A stretch of 64,000 bases of DNA from Uloborus plumipes (GCA_038373865.1 JAXGGA010001610.1:82214-146213); one strand, 5' to 3'. Shown: positions 12,961-24,532, numbered from the stretch's first letter. The notes: generated from the letters alone by a model not told the origin. Numbers and translations: made by a program.

Positions 12961-13017
12961 TGCCCCCCTGTCGGGCAAGCTTGCCCCCCTGTCGGGCATT
13001 TCCTAGCGCCACCTCTG

Positions 13018-13935
13018 GTCAAGGGCCCACCTGTAATGACGTCATCAAAATGGCCGCTTTTACAGGTAAATGCGCTCATATAACTGTTTAAAACTCCATC
13101 ATAGATTTAAATATTGCAAAACTGAAATATATCATTCGAAAGCGCTTTAAAAGAGCTATTTTCTAGTGTTTGATTTAATTTTCTAAGACAAATAGTTAAA
13201 CAGTTATAACAATTTTAAATTGAAAATGTATAAAAAAGACAATTTCTTTGTATTGAAATGACTTTGAGGTAAAAATTTCGCTGTGATGCATGCATTATAA
13301 AAAAATCTTTCCAATTTTATTACATTTAAGAATAAATTAGTAGAACTATGTACTATTATTCGGTATTTTATGTAGATATTGAATGTAACAGATGTTGCAA
13401 TGCAGAAACAAGCAGAGCCAAAGCTCCTAAAGAAGCTGAGATGTAACTAATAATATCGTCATCAATAATTGTGTCAAAAATGCTTGCATTTTAATTATAT
13501 AAAAGAAATACGGAAAAAATACACGTTTTAATACAAAAAAAAAAAAAACTCTGTTACAAGGAAAACTGTTACATTCAATATCTACATAAAATACCGATAA
13601 ATAGTACGTAGTTCTACTAATTTATTCTTAAATGTAATAAAATTGGAAAGATTTTTTTAATGCATGCATCACAGCGAAATTTTTACCTCAAAGTCGGAAA
13701 ATACAAAGAAATTGTCTTTTTTATAAATTTTCAATTTAAAATTATTATAACTTTTCAACTATTTGTCTTAGAAAATAAAACCAAGCACTTTTAAATAGCT
13801 CTTTTAAAGCGCTTTCGGATGATATATTTCAGTTTTGCAATATTTAAATCTATGATGGAGTTTTAAACAGTTACATGAGCGCATTTACCTGTAAAAGCGG
13901 CCATTTCGATGATGTCATCACAGAATGACCTTGAT
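13018..13935. repeat. large palindrome (arms ~370 bp)
   Basis: The left arm 13018-13391 ends GATATTGAATGTAACAG. The right arm begins at 13566 with CTGTTACATTCAATATC and runs in inverse order through CATGCATCACAGCG, GCGCTTTC and CCTGTAAAAGCGGCCAT. The 174-base centre includes a poly-A tract. This is the right-hand half of the foldback element. Confidence 0.88.
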
Positions 13936-14050
13936 CTCCGATCAAGTGTCTCCCGGCGTTTTTTTGTCCTCCTATGTGAATATAAGCCCCACATAAAATT
14001 TCAGACTGGTATCCGGAAGTGAAATATTTTTGCACTAACTCCACGGACTA

Positions 14051-15311
14051 TATGAACTTATTCTAGATTCAGATAAGAATCAGTCTCAAAATTTACGAGC
14101 TTTTATTTTAACTTTCGTAATACTATAAGATTTTTCTTTAAATTTTTCATGATATTGATTTAATAATGATCTTACGAAAGTAGTTCTTTAACTACTTAAT
14201 TTGAAATCAAGCTATCAATCCGTTAAGATTCTTTCGGGCAGAGTATTTAGCTTCTTTTTAAACCGCGGTATGCATTTTTTGCCTCATACAAAAAACAAAG
14301 TTGCATGGGAATTACAATCAAACGTCGCCAAATATTATTGAAGAGAAAAACCATGCAGCTAATAATTCAAGGATAATTATGGATTGCGATTTGGAATTCA
14401 AGAAATAATGAAGTGTTTTTACGATTTATGAAAGAAAACTGCTTTTGTACCATCAAAAGACTGACCCTGAGTTCCAAAAATTATAAACGGGAAAATGATC
14501 TTGTCACTCCAATTCTCACTAGCACTTCCTCTTCAGTTTTTATTTTGAACAACAAGGAAAATATTTTAACAAAATCTATCAAAGATTGAAAATCGAAATT
14601 GGTTGAAACGGGAAAGTGGCAACAACTTGAGCTAATTCGTAGGTAGTTTGTCTTTTTTTTTAAATATATTTAAAAAAAAATTCATTCACGCTGATCTCCA
14701 GCTACTTGTGTATAGGGAAAATTTCAAATATGTTTAACCATTAAATACAACTTTACATGAATTGGAGCAACAGTAATACAAATAAATGTGTATCAACATA
14801 AAAATAGCAGATGGAGATTTTTATAGCGGAAAGTAAGAGAATTTAAGGGGAAAGCATGAATAAATTTGCATTATTTTTTATAAACGGTTTACAACTATTA
14901 GTCTTAAGCTACTTTGCAGTCAGGCATAAAATGTTCAAAATATTTTTCGTGTTTAAACTAACACCACTGGCACGGGTTCAGCTATAATGCTAGAATATAA
15001 GGTATAGTCTAAGATTCCACTTAGGTGTACCTACCTCATTGAGTTTCCTAATACGTAATACACAAAAATGTAGATAAAAATATTCTTAACATGATGGCAT
15101 AGGCTATTTAAACAAAAGTGACCCAATCATAGAGTTGTTGCTGTTTAAAGTTCCAGTAGTTGAGTAAAACTGCAGTTTTTTTTTGCAGATTTCTTTAAAT
15201 TTTAGCAGGATCTGCTGTTTATCTGCAGTTTTTTGAGAATTAAAAACGGATCTAAATCTCTCACGAATAACACTTATTCGTCTCAAAACTTTATATAGTA
15301 ATCTATGTAAG
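14051..15311. other. intergenic or FAR 5' intron, no gene seen
   Basis: AT-rich, no recognisable exon, RNA or transposon end. It may be intronic if the FAR gene starts to the left of the window. Confidence 0.45.
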
Positions 15312-16137
15312 TCTAAGTTTGCACCTTTCTAAAACTTGTGCTCGCTACGAAACTGGCAAAAAACTGCGAAATTTTCGGACATTTTTCAGTTTTTCCTTTA
15401 TGACTCCTAAGCCCAAACAGTAGTCTGTAGGTTAAATATTTCATTTACAATAGCGAAAAATAAATATTTAAAATTTTGAGAAATGAGCAAAATCGATTCT
15501 TAATAAGAATAGGAGGGCAGTGGATAATAAAAAAAATGCATAGAATGGTACTAAAAAGGTAACACTATATTAAAATGTTATTTTAAAAATTTAAAAGTTT
15601 TACAGGTCATTTTCACTCATTTTTTCGCTATTTTTATGCTGGTCCCTGTTGATTGTGGTCTTATCCTGACTTTTTTCAGATTTTGCCCTGTCACTCCTGA
15701 ACTATGCAACTTTTGATGATACGTGTGCATACCTATTTTGAAGAACACTAAATTTGCAACAATTTAAGCTCAAGTGGCGTTCTGTAGGACGAATAGTTTA
15801 GGAGATATCGTACTTCAACAATTTGTCCTTTTTTGCGAAAAATGAAAAAAATATGCTTCGATCATATTTTGAACCAAATATCGACATAAATTATTATTCC
15901 ACAAGATACATTTCGTTACAGTACATCTAATCAGCCTTCATTTAGCCTAAAAAGAAGTCTGTATGTTCAATATTTCCTTTACAGTTGTGAAAAAACCAAA
16001 ATTCGGAAATTCCCATGTATAATCAAAAGTTGCATAGTTTAGGAGTCATAAAGGAGAAACTGAAAAATGTCCGAAAATTTCGCAGTTTTTCGCGAGTTTC
16101 GTAGCGAGCACAGGTTTTAGAAAGGTGCAAACTTAGA
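15312..16137. mobile_element. TIR element with ~100-bp inverted repeats
   Basis: TCTAAGTTTGCACCTTTCTA, then GTGCTCGCTACGAAACT, GCGAAATTTTCGGACATTT and CCTTTATGACTCCTAA (15312-15412), is repeated in inverse order at 16030-16137. A second inner pair around AGTCTGTAGGTTAAATATTT (15422) has a direct relative at 15957. No coding capacity and no certain target duplication. Confidence 0.75.
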
Positions 16138-16843
16138 TTTACGCTACCCTCAGGAACCCAAGCAACATATTAAAAATTCAGAACTACATCGCGATTTGCG
16201 ATTTTAATGTCTAATTTGACTGGACTAATATTTTTGCAAGAAAAGGATAATGCAATTAAGAAACTTTTAGTCATCTAAACAAGTCAGCAAAAAAATTGCG
16301 GCATAAATTCATTCATGTGAAATTTCATAGGATATTTATAGACTGCATTGCATTTTACAAGAAATTGATTTACTGTACTGTTATTCATTACTGTACTGAG
16401 TGGTTGTGTTATTCGTACTTATAAGGCTTGCACAAGAGCTAAAATATGTCTGAATTTAATTTCTGCTTTGGGGTCGTTGATAAATGAGGGGGAGGGGGGA
16501 TTGAAATTGAGGCAGTTTTTGAAGAAAAGGGTAATAAGAGGGTGTGACATCACACATTTTTTTAATGTAATATGTTTATGAATAAATGATATGAGAAGGA
16601 AAGTGAGCAAGGTGAAGTGATACTTTATGACAAAAGAGGAGGGGACATACTTGTTATAAAGAAATGTCACATTCAAAGATAGCCCCTTTCCCCTTTCAGC
16701 AATTCCATAGAGAAGCGTTAGAGACAAATTGAGCTCCAAATGCTTAAATAAATAGTTTAATCAAGCTTTTACCGCATTTTAAAATGTCAGGAAGAATAGA
16801 AAATACTGATTGTTGCTGTCTAGTGCCAACTAGGCGTGGTTTC
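16138..16843. other. no gene seen
   Basis: AT-rich. The 106-codon - strand frame at 16419-16739 has no recognisable domain and repetitive Leu/Phe/Thr composition. Confidence 0.45.
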
Positions 16844-17090
16844 TTTTTTTTTTTTTTTTTTGGGTGCTGCTTCACTTTTCCAACTGTGCCGTTATTTGGT
16901 ATAAAGTCAGACTTCCAAAGTACACACATGCCATAAGGACCCATTTATAGGGTAAGCAACCATTCACAGCACTACAGTCACACTCGAAGGACAAGAAAAA
17001 TAAAGTATATCCATGCCCCGAGAGGGGATTCGAACGCAAAACCTCCCCACTCGCGATCTGGCTTCTCTGAGCACTAGACAAGGTGGCCGG
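16844..17090 (-). repeat. tRNA-derived SINE
   Basis: Read on the - strand, the element starts with a tRNA-like head of about 80 bases. It has an A-box-like TAGTGCTCAGAGAAGC and a clear B box in GCGTTCGAATCCCCTCTC, ending CGGGGCATGG. A body of about 150 bases follows, then an 18-base poly(A) tail (T run at 16844-16861). Head, body and A-tail are the plan of a tRNA SINE transcribed by Pol III. No convincing target duplication was seen. The head does not fold as a functional tRNA by eye (mismatched acceptor). Confidence 0.8.
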
Positions 17091-17273
17091 AAGAATATAC
17101 TGATGTTTACAAACTTAAAGAAAACTATGTGTTACAGTCACAATAATTAAAATTTCATTGCTCTAGTTTAAACTATGCAATATCAAGGAAAATGAAGCTT
17201 CTAAAAGCTTTCAGTTCTGTTAAAAATAGTTGAATGATTTACTTTACGCTGATGCAATATACTTACTTTTTAG

Positions 17274-17392
17274 ATTGGAAAAGGATTTATTCGTGTTTTA
17301 CGTGTTGATACGGAAAAGAAAATCGATCACATTCCAGTTGATATAGTAGCTAATGCTCATGTTGCAGCTGCCTGGTGCACAGGAACCAATAG
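17274..17392 (+). CDS. FAR exon A (end of catalytic domain)
   Basis: Acceptor TTACTTTTTAG, donor AG|GTATGT. It encodes IGKGFIRVLRVD and HIPVDIVANAHVAAAW. The IPVD(I/V)V.N motif is diagnostic for the extended SDR domain of FARs. Enters in phase 0, leaves in phase 2. Confidence 0.93.
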
Positions 17393-20300
17393 GTATGTTT
17401 ACCAACAATTCTGAAAGAAAAAATGATTCAGATTTTCGCTGTCAACCCTAGTTTTAAATCCACGGCACTAAGCTTTCCCGTTTTATATTGCGCTTAGTAA
17501 TATTTGTTCATTCTGTTATGTTACTTTTCCCTGTTTCCCGAAAAATTAGGGGAAAAAAAAAAAAAAAAAAAAAAATGAGCTTCAAATTCGAGAACACTGA
17601 AGTAGTAAAAATGTCTAAGGATAATTTTTATTTCCATCTAATATACAAAATAGGGATGTTTTCTATTTGACTTCAATGAAATCAACCATTTTAACTGCAA
17701 AATCGCCAACTAAAATTGAATCAAATTTTAAGATAAAACCTAAATACAGAGATGTTTTATTTTCAACTTATATTTTCAAAATCTTATTTAAATGTAATGA
17801 TACATTTGGGAGTTTTTCGTAATTTATAAATAAGGGCAAAATGTAAAATAGATTACATTTATGTCATCACGTTTCCTCATTAAAAAAATTTGCAATTGGA
17901 ATTATGCGTCTAGTACCACCAGTTGAGAGAATAAAGGTCATGCAAATTAAAACAGAACACCCTGTATATAGATTCTTGCTCACCCACGTTTAAAAATAGT
18001 GAGGCGACAATATAAACACGATTTTATCATGATTAAATGCAAAACTGATCCAATAAATACATTAAAATGGTGTCCTGTTTGTTCTAAGTTTTTTGCTTTT
18101 TTGGACTTTTTATTTTGTTGCATTTCATTTATTTTGTATTGTAGTATAGTTTTATTTTTTGCAGTTTCGTACACTTGAAGTCTATTCTTAAACGTATAAC
18201 TATTTTTTCAGAGCACAGTCGCCTTTTGTGTTGAATTGCACTTCCAGTGACGTCAGCCCGTGTACATGGGGCAAATATATAAATACATTGTTTACATTGA
18301 CTACGAAGTACCCCTTACCAAAAGCTTACCAACATCCAAGACTAATATTGTGCAAGAACTCTGTTTATTATTTCTTGCTTTCAATATTTGAACACTACGT
18401 TCCAGCTTTAGCCATTGATGGACTTCTTACATTGAGCGGACGCAAACCAAAGTAAGGCTTCCTAATTTGGATTTTCATACCTTGGTTGCATAATGTGACA
18501 TTGCCAAGCATAAAAATGACAGAAATCTTAATAAATGAAAATCTTTTGCACATAGCTTTTTATAATGAAACCCTTGCTTATTTACACGATTTTCTCTCTT
18601 TTTGCAATTTTAATTAAAGCCCTATTACAATTTCACGGTTACAGACGTATCAGCAGAGCCTGATTATTGAACAGGCCAGCTAGGCCTGGGACTGGGGCCC
18701 CTTCTTCCTAAGGTGCCTCTAATTTCCTAAAAACTGATGCACAGTATTAAAGAATTATATACTTTTAAGAGAAAATAATAGTCTATTGATTGAAAAAAAA
18801 AAAAAACTCTTTTGATACTTAATTAGTATTTCTCTTATTTAGTTCATAATATGCAAGTAAAAAATATTTCTGTCTTGAGAATTAGCTATAAAACTCTTAA
18901 GCTAAAGTGGATATTAAGCAGTATCAGTGCTAGACATAATGCAAATAGTGTAACTGCATAGGGCCCTTCAGAACTATAGACAGTGATCCCCAAAAGGGGC
19001 TAGCAAAGACACTGGGAAAAAGTTAAAAGATTATTTTTCGTTGACTTAAAAAAAAAAAAAGAACGTAGAAGGGGGGCTTCCAAAGTATTGTCGGCCTTGG
19101 GCCTCACTTTTAGTTAGTCGGGCCCTGCGTATCAGTTCTTCACAAAACTGCTTACAAAGGCTAGAAATGGGTTAAATCCTTATTTTTTCACGACTTTTAT
19201 GAAGAACATGATCTTCCATATAATGCTGTTAAATTTTGAAGATATCCAGAAAAAATATGTAAATAATATAATTTGCTCCATAACGGACGTATGTTATGAG
19301 AGAAGAAAAAAAGCTATCACATAATTACTGTTTCTGGAAATCTTCAAAATTTAATTGCATTATAATTTAGTAAAGTCTATGGTCTTTAATAAAATTCATG
19401 CAACGAAACAATGGTCCATCATAGAGTCGTTGCAGTCAGTGGCGTAGCAAGGTCTAATGGCACCCGGGGCGAAGCTCAATTTGTCACCCCCCCCCCCCCC
19501 CACCCCAATATTTCGAGCAAAATGACAAATGAAATAATTTTTTTTTGTTCTGTTATTTAGTTTTTTATTTATTAGGTAAGCAAAGTATCATGATATAACG
19601 CCTGTAAAAGTGTTTATATGAACAAAAACCAAATACTGAAAATTTTCTAACGCAAAAATTATCGTGTAAGAAGAAGAGAAAAAACGAGACAATAAGGAAA
19701 ATTGGCTTTCGTCCCCGAAATACACGCTAGAGAGTGAAACAACATTGTTGCATTTTGATTCGTTGTACGAACAAAAACACGCAGTTTTATCCGCTGGGCT
19801 GTGGAGTCGGCGAGAAAAAAAAACGGCTCTTTTGCGAACATAAATATAGTGCCACTTCCATTTTAAATCAGGCAGGTATAGGAGGCAGGAACAGTGACGC
19901 AAACAGAAAATATTTTACGGGGAAGGGGGCCCTTTGAAAATATCCTAAATGAATTCAAAAATGGTATAGTTGATGAATTTTTTATTCTATACCCCACGGT
20001 GTTAAAAGGGGTTCAAAGGCACTGCCCCCTTAATTTTTATTGAAATTTTAGTCTTAAAAACTAAAATTTTAATGAGCTTTGACTTTGTAGAGACAGGGGG
20101 GTCGGGAGCTTTTGCACGAATCCTAAACACGGGAGTGCATGCCTTATTTCATAGCGTTAATAGGCACTACCGTTAGTTCAAAATTAAGGCTCTAAAAACG
20201 CAATTTTAAGCGACTTTCGGTGTTTTTTGGTGTTTGGAGCATTTTCAGTCTACTAAACGAAATTTCAAATTCTCCGTAATGATTATGGCACGGGACAAGG

Positions 20301-23300
20301 CTTCAGAGGAGTAACATTTTGAACACTCTCTTATTTTCAGAAGAACTGGAAAAGAAGGAAAAAGGGGGCGAGGGAAACAGAACTGGGCGGAGGAGAGGGG
20401 GCACACAATTAGTTGACCAATAATCTGAAGCTGTTAAAAAAATCAAATGCCGAGATTTATTTTTGAAAGGAATTAAGATTGAAGTTTAAAGTTTTATTGT
20501 AGGTGTTGCAGCTTTTTCGCTTTCTGGTTTTGTCATTAGTATGCGTATGAAATCGGTCTACTGACATCTACTGTTTGATGTACCAAGTTTTACTTGCTTA
20601 CCTGTATCCATTGCTTACCATTGTACAGAGTGTTCATTTTTTAAAATATAATATAGCCTCTTCATCCTCCAAACCCTTCAATTAAAATAGAGATAGAGAG
20701 TAAAATAATTTTTATAGCCACAAAAACTATTTAAACTCTAAACTTTTTACGCGACGATGCCGAAGGTGGCATCTTTGCATAAAAAGGTGAATGCCGTAAA
20801 AAGTGACTTGCGTAAAAGGATGAGCCAGCTAGCTGTTCGCCAATGGATGCTGGGGAAAAAAATAGACATTCTGTGCATATTTTTTACATTTCCTGTGCAT
20901 TTTTCTTACACAACAACTTACATTTTTATTTTTCAGATTAGTGTCATTATACCGTTTCCTTGATAAATCTATGGAGTCTATTCAAACTTTTGTAATGAAT
21001 GAATGGAAATTCAGTACAGATAACTTCAAGTCTCTTACAAAGAAGATGGACGACAAAGATAGCGAAGTAAGTAGCTTAGTTTCACTGGAGAAGGTATCGG
21101 TCCAGATGGGCACATTTCCTCTAAATATGTACTCAGCCCCTATTTTCAGTTTCTCTATGATTTTCTTTCACTATAGTCATCCTTTATTCTCACTCAGCAA
21201 AGTTCCAACTCTTAGTTTCTTTCTTGTCTCACTACGCTTAGTTATAGCTTCAGACTGAAAAAAAAATGTTACTGGCCAATGGCCAGTTACCTCAAAAAAT
21301 TTAGTGGCCACTTTGAAAAAAAAAAAAAAAAAGCTTGCAAAACTTTTCTGAAAAATTTCAATCCGCGATTGCTTAACTTAAGAATTTCTTTTTACTGTAT
21401 TGCTGAAGTTATACGGAAGTGTATAAGGCAAATATTTCCATGAAAATGCATTATCTTCCTAAAACTTCCATAATGACGACCTTTCGATAAATGTCCGGCA
21501 TGTTGCAATTTTCAGCAGTTATCCGAAACTGTTATCAAAATATTATAAAATTCGGAGCTGCACTGGGCTCATTGATATACAATTTGAAGTTCTATACTGT
21601 ACTTACTCTTAATTATAAAGTAAAAAAAAAGTTAGTAACAAAAACTTTTCTGAATTTTTCCACCTCCAATCAAAAATTCGGCATTTAAATGTGTTTTGAA
21701 GTCTATGCGACAATTTTCTTCTCTCCACATTAACATTAGCTTCCAATGACGATGTTAATGACATTTTTTTTAATAATCGGTGCGATGCATCGGTATTTTG
21801 CATTTCTGTTCAGAAAATTAAATGAATTGTAGGTCGCCAGTTTTGGCTTCTAACACCGAATCTTATACTCGCCAAACAATATTTTTTGCCGCCACCTCGC
21901 CACTGGCAACCGCTAGTCTCAACCTTTACGCTTAGTGTGAAATCGCGGCAGTGCTTGAAAGGCATTCAGAGCAGTTTTGCATTTCTCAGTCACATCCAGA
22001 AAAACATGTCGGATTTGGGGAGGGGGAGGGGTAGAATTTTGTTGGGAGATATTTTAGCATTCCTTATAGGGGACATTACAAGTTTTTTAAATGCATTTAT
22101 ACATTTTTTTGCCGCCTGTTACGTGGGCGTGCGTCGTATTATATCTCCCTAATACATATAAAGCTCATAAGTGAGTTACTCAAATATGGTAACTTCCGAG
22201 AAATCCATCAGAGAAGTTTTCTACAAAATAATTTGTTTTTTTCCGAAGTATATACTTTGAATTCTCTTTGTCTGTTTCTTCTCATGACTTAAACAACAAT
22301 CCTTCTTTCCTTTTTTTCTACAAGCACGCAAGACGAACAGTTCCAACAGCTCTAAATACTGGAAGGTAACAGTTTCGATACCTGCCTCTACTGACAGATG
22401 GTACCACTAAACTATCGCCACATTCCCCAACTTAACTATAATACTTAGATATGGAAAGTCTCAAGTAGCCTGCACCCAAGGTGATTACTAGCTACAGATC
22501 TAAGGACTTTCTGACATACGGATTTAATGAGCTCTGTGTTGAAGCAGTCATTTAGTGTTGTGCACCAAACTTCTTCATGGCATTGCGTCGGAAATATTAA
22601 AATCCGAAAGCTTAAAATGCTTTCCAAGTCCTATGGGCAAAAATATTTTTCAATAAAGTTTCAACTCTGGTTGATTTAAAAGAAGCATACCATTTACGGG
22701 GCGTTAATTTACCTTCATATGAACATGAGGAAAAAAGGAATTCCAACTGAAAAAGCTTTCAGTCATAAGAACTGTATTGCTATCATTTTCAATGTTCGTT
22801 AAAGATTCACTGTTTCGGAGACGTAACTAAAATTTTAAGTGATTAAACTTTAGTGCTTAAAGGCATCACAAAGCCTTAAAGCGTACGGTGAAACAACGAT
22901 GCAAATCTATTCCAACTTTCAGCCTGTAGAGCGAAGTTTGAGGAAGTTAAACAGTTGTTCTGATATGTTTACGAAATAATCTTATACTCCAAAAGTTTTT
23001 ATAATATAAATGTTGAATGCAATTGTTCAATTCTTTAGATGTTCTATGTGGATCTTAAGGGATATAGCATTGAGGAACTGACTAAGGATTTGCCAAAAGG
23101 AGCACCGTTTTATCAATGGGATATCGATAGGAAACAGTTTGCAGAGCGGATGAAAACGACATATATGTAAGTGCAGAGTTGTCTTTTTCAACACAATCAT
23201 TCATTTTAAATATTAGTGTTCATATTAGTAAGATGCTCTTTTCTTTTCCAGTCGCAATTTGCTCACAAGTTTCATCAAGTGGGTATTTCTCATCGTCCTG

Positions 23301-23354
23301 ATATTGATATTATTTATGCTAGGAGCTCAAATTTACCAAAGATGTTTGTCATGA
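17274..23354 (+). CDS. fatty acyl-CoA reductase, C-terminal half (5 exons)
   Basis: This is the 3' half of a fatty acyl-CoA reductase (FAR, the male-sterility-2 family), which reduces long-chain acyl-CoA to fatty alcohol with NADPH. Exons are 17274-17392, 18212-18451, 20937-21066, 23039-23166 and 23252-23354. All have AG/GT borders and matching phases (0-2, 2-2, 2-0, 0-2, 2-stop), giving 239 residues against about 500 for the family. The first exon holds GFIRVLRVD and IDHIPVDIVANAHVAAAW, the end of the NAD-binding catalytic domain. Later exons hold the FAR_C domain (FVLNCTSSDVSP, FHWDI-like FYQWDIDRKQF) and a C-terminal hydrophobic helix, WVFLIVLILILFMLGAQIY, near the stop, as expected for a membrane-anchored enzyme. 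The Rossmann GxxGxxG exon and the YxxxK site were not found and probably lie left of the window. The frame has no break, so the gene looks functional. Confidence 0.93.
18212..18451 (+). CDS. FAR exon B (linker and start of FAR_C)
   Basis: Acceptor TATTTTTTCAG, donor AA|GTAAGG. It encodes SPFVLNCTSSDVSPCTWGKY, the usual 'YNCTSG...ITW' block, followed by a hydrophobic stretch YYFLLSIFEHYVPALAIDGL typical of the domain junction, ending LSGRKPK. Phases 2 to 2. Confidence 0.93.
18654..19127. mobile_element. 474-bp hAT-type MITE in FAR intron
   Basis: The 8-bp CGTATCAG flanks the element at 18646-18653 and 19128-19135. The ends are CAGAGCCTGAT and, inverted, CAGGGCCCGAC. CAG ends plus an 8-bp duplication indicate hAT. 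Interior features include GGGGCCCCTTCTTCC, GGGCCTCAC and poly-A runs, with no coding frame. Confidence 0.85.
19437..20936. mobile_element. hAT-like left end, right end not found (FAR intron)
   Basis: CAGTGGCGTAGCAAGG at 19437 is a typical hAT-type terminus, followed by CACCCGGGGCG and a C run at 19486-19501. No inverse end with matching 8-bp duplicate was found before exon C, so the element is truncated or its end has decayed. The rest of the interval is intron without other recognisable content, including GC-rich stretches near 20100 and 20380. Confidence 0.5.
20937..21066 (+). CDS. FAR exon C
   Basis: Acceptor TTTTATTTTTCAG, donor GAA|GTAAGT. It encodes LVSLYRFLDKSMESIQTFVM, then NEWKFSTDNFKSLTKKM, the amphipathic FAR_C block (family: 'F....W.F...N...L'). 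Phases 2 to 0. Confidence 0.93.
21067..23038. other. FAR intron, no other gene
   Basis: The donor GTAAGTAG at 21067 and the acceptor TTCTTTAG at 23038 bound it. It contains poly-A tracts (21307-21325) and short AT-rich frames but no recognised mobile element or RNA. Confidence 0.6.
23039..23166 (+). CDS. FAR exon D
   Basis: Acceptor CAATTCTTTAG, donor ATAT|GTAAGT. It encodes FYVDLKGYSIEELTKDLPKG and FYQWDIDRKQFAERMKTTY. The 'F..D.....W..Y' pattern is conserved near the C-terminus of the FAR_C domain. Phases 0 to 2. Confidence 0.93.
23252..23354 (+). CDS. FAR exon E (terminal, membrane anchor)
   Basis: Acceptor TCTTTTCCAG. It encodes RNLLTSFIKWVFLIVLILIL, then LFMLGAQIYQRCLS and TGA at 23352. 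It forms a single strongly hydrophobic helix, as in other arthropod FARs that anchor in the ER or peroxisomal membrane. Confidence 0.92.
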
Positions 23355-23394
23355 AATGAATGTATGTAACTAACTGCAATACATTTCCAGTCAT

Positions 23395-23400
23395 AATAAA
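23395..23400 (+). promoter_or_regulatory. FAR polyadenylation signal
   Basis: AATAAA 41 bases after the FAR stop codon, followed by TTCATTTTTTAATTTTG, a GU/U-rich downstream context. Confidence 0.75.
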
Positions 23401-23419
23401 AGATGTTCATTTTTTAATT

Positions 23420-24532
23420 TTGCTTTCAATTCCTTTCTAATTTAATATAAACATTTCATCAAAGAAAATAAACATATAACTCAATAGGTAGCTTAATCCC
23501 TGCTTAAGTGTCTAACAAGATATAAACTGTTTAAAGAAAATGCCATACTTCGTATCTATATTCGTGATCCAAATCAAGTACGAAGTCATGAATAGAAACG
23601 CTGCATGATTCAAAAAATCTCTCCCCATACATGAAACATTAACCGCTTCTCTACTCACACCCACCCCCAATCGAATCAACATTCAATACGCGGTTGTTTG
23701 AAAGAATCCACTGTACAGGGATTATTTAAACAACGCAGAGCTCATGGTTATTATAGCCAGATAATTTTGGAAGTATAACATCCACTTGGTCCTTGTGTGC
23801 AAATTATTTAGCGTTTTGAAAACTACAAAATGGCATTAGAACAACCGGCATGAGACAAGTTTCTCGGTGGCACATTCGAGCACCCAATTGAAGAATCTTT
23901 CAACACTACTTGAAGGGTCAGGGGGAAAAACCACGGTAGTCACATTTGATTCATTTTGAGAAAAACGAAATTTAAACTTTACGAACTCATAAACTTCCCC
24001 AGTATACTTGTTCTAAAATGACAATAATACATGGACTACAGTGTTTTTTCTCGAATATTGCATATACTAAACGAAATTACACTTATTTTTCTAACAGGTG
24101 GTAGCATAAGTTTAAATTCAACAAAAAGTGGACTACCGTGGTTTTCCCCCCTGACACTTCACTTATAAAGGGTTTATCCGCCAGAACAGCTTTGCATGTG
24201 GCATTCTCGAATTGGTTCTTCTACAACTGCCTAATCCAGTGACTAATGCTTAGTGAGTGTCAAAGCTTCTCTCTAGCGTAGTCGCCGGGAGTTTTCGTCT
24301 GACGCCAGTAATTCCAACATCATTTGTGGTTTTCAATAAAACAACCAATCTGGGCAATAAAAATGCGAGTGTTACATTTCAAAATTCGTTCAATGTAACT
24401 GTAATCGTGAGCTCTGTTGTTTAAAATCATAATCTTCGCGCTTACCTTCAAACAACGTATACAGTGTTGGTTTTATTAACTGAACGGTTAGACTGCAAGG
24501 GGGTATGCATTCTGAAAAGTTGATCGCAAAGC
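23420..24532. other. intergenic after FAR, no gene seen
   Basis: No splice-bounded exon or transposon end could be defended. The local sequence is less AT-rich near 24200-24330 but has no open frame. Confidence 0.45.

Larger units (their letters stand above)
1700..13017. mobile_element. 11.3 kb hAT-type insertion with perfect 8-bp TSD
   Basis: The left end is CAGTGGCGGTGCTAGC. The right end, read inward on the other strand, is CAGAGGTGGCGCTAGG. Both are followed by copies of CGACAGGGGGGCA or its complement. The 8-bp GTCAAGGG occurs at 1692-1699 and at 13018-13025, and the same octamer continues into CCCACC in an uninterrupted copy of the foldback unit at about 1531, so the empty site can be reconstructed. 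CAG-type ends plus an 8-bp duplication are hAT hallmarks. No transposase reading frame survives, and the interior is AT-rich, homopolymer-rich and riddled with younger insertions. Confidence 0.85.
1233..14050. mobile_element. foldback element with long inverted repeats (interrupted)
   Basis: The left part (1233-1699) starts TAGTCTGTGGAGTTAG. The right part (13018-14050) ends with its inverted counterpart CTAACTCCACGGACTA. Both ends share, in opposite orientation, GAAATATTTCACTTC, GGATACCAG and GGGAGACACTTGATC, then units containing TGACGTCATC and ATGGCCGCTTTTACAGG. The right part is itself a large palindrome (arms 13018-13391 and 13566-13935). Without the 11.3 kb insertion at 1700-13017 the element would be about 1.5 kb. 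It encodes nothing recognisable. A 3-bp TAT flanks both ends, but this is too short to assign a superfamily, so 'foldback/TIR element' is descriptive only. Confidence 0.78.

Noticed and set aside
13034..13060. ACAGGTAAAT as a splice donor of a host exon
   Set aside because: Occurs in every unit of the foldback arms, so it is repeat-borne.
16419..16739. 106-codon - strand frame
   Set aside because: No domain, no splice context, hydrophobic repetitive composition.
17940..17975. AACAGAACACCCTGTATATA, similar to the ends of some arthropod DNA transposons
   Set aside because: Single end only; no inverse partner or target duplication found in the FAR intron.
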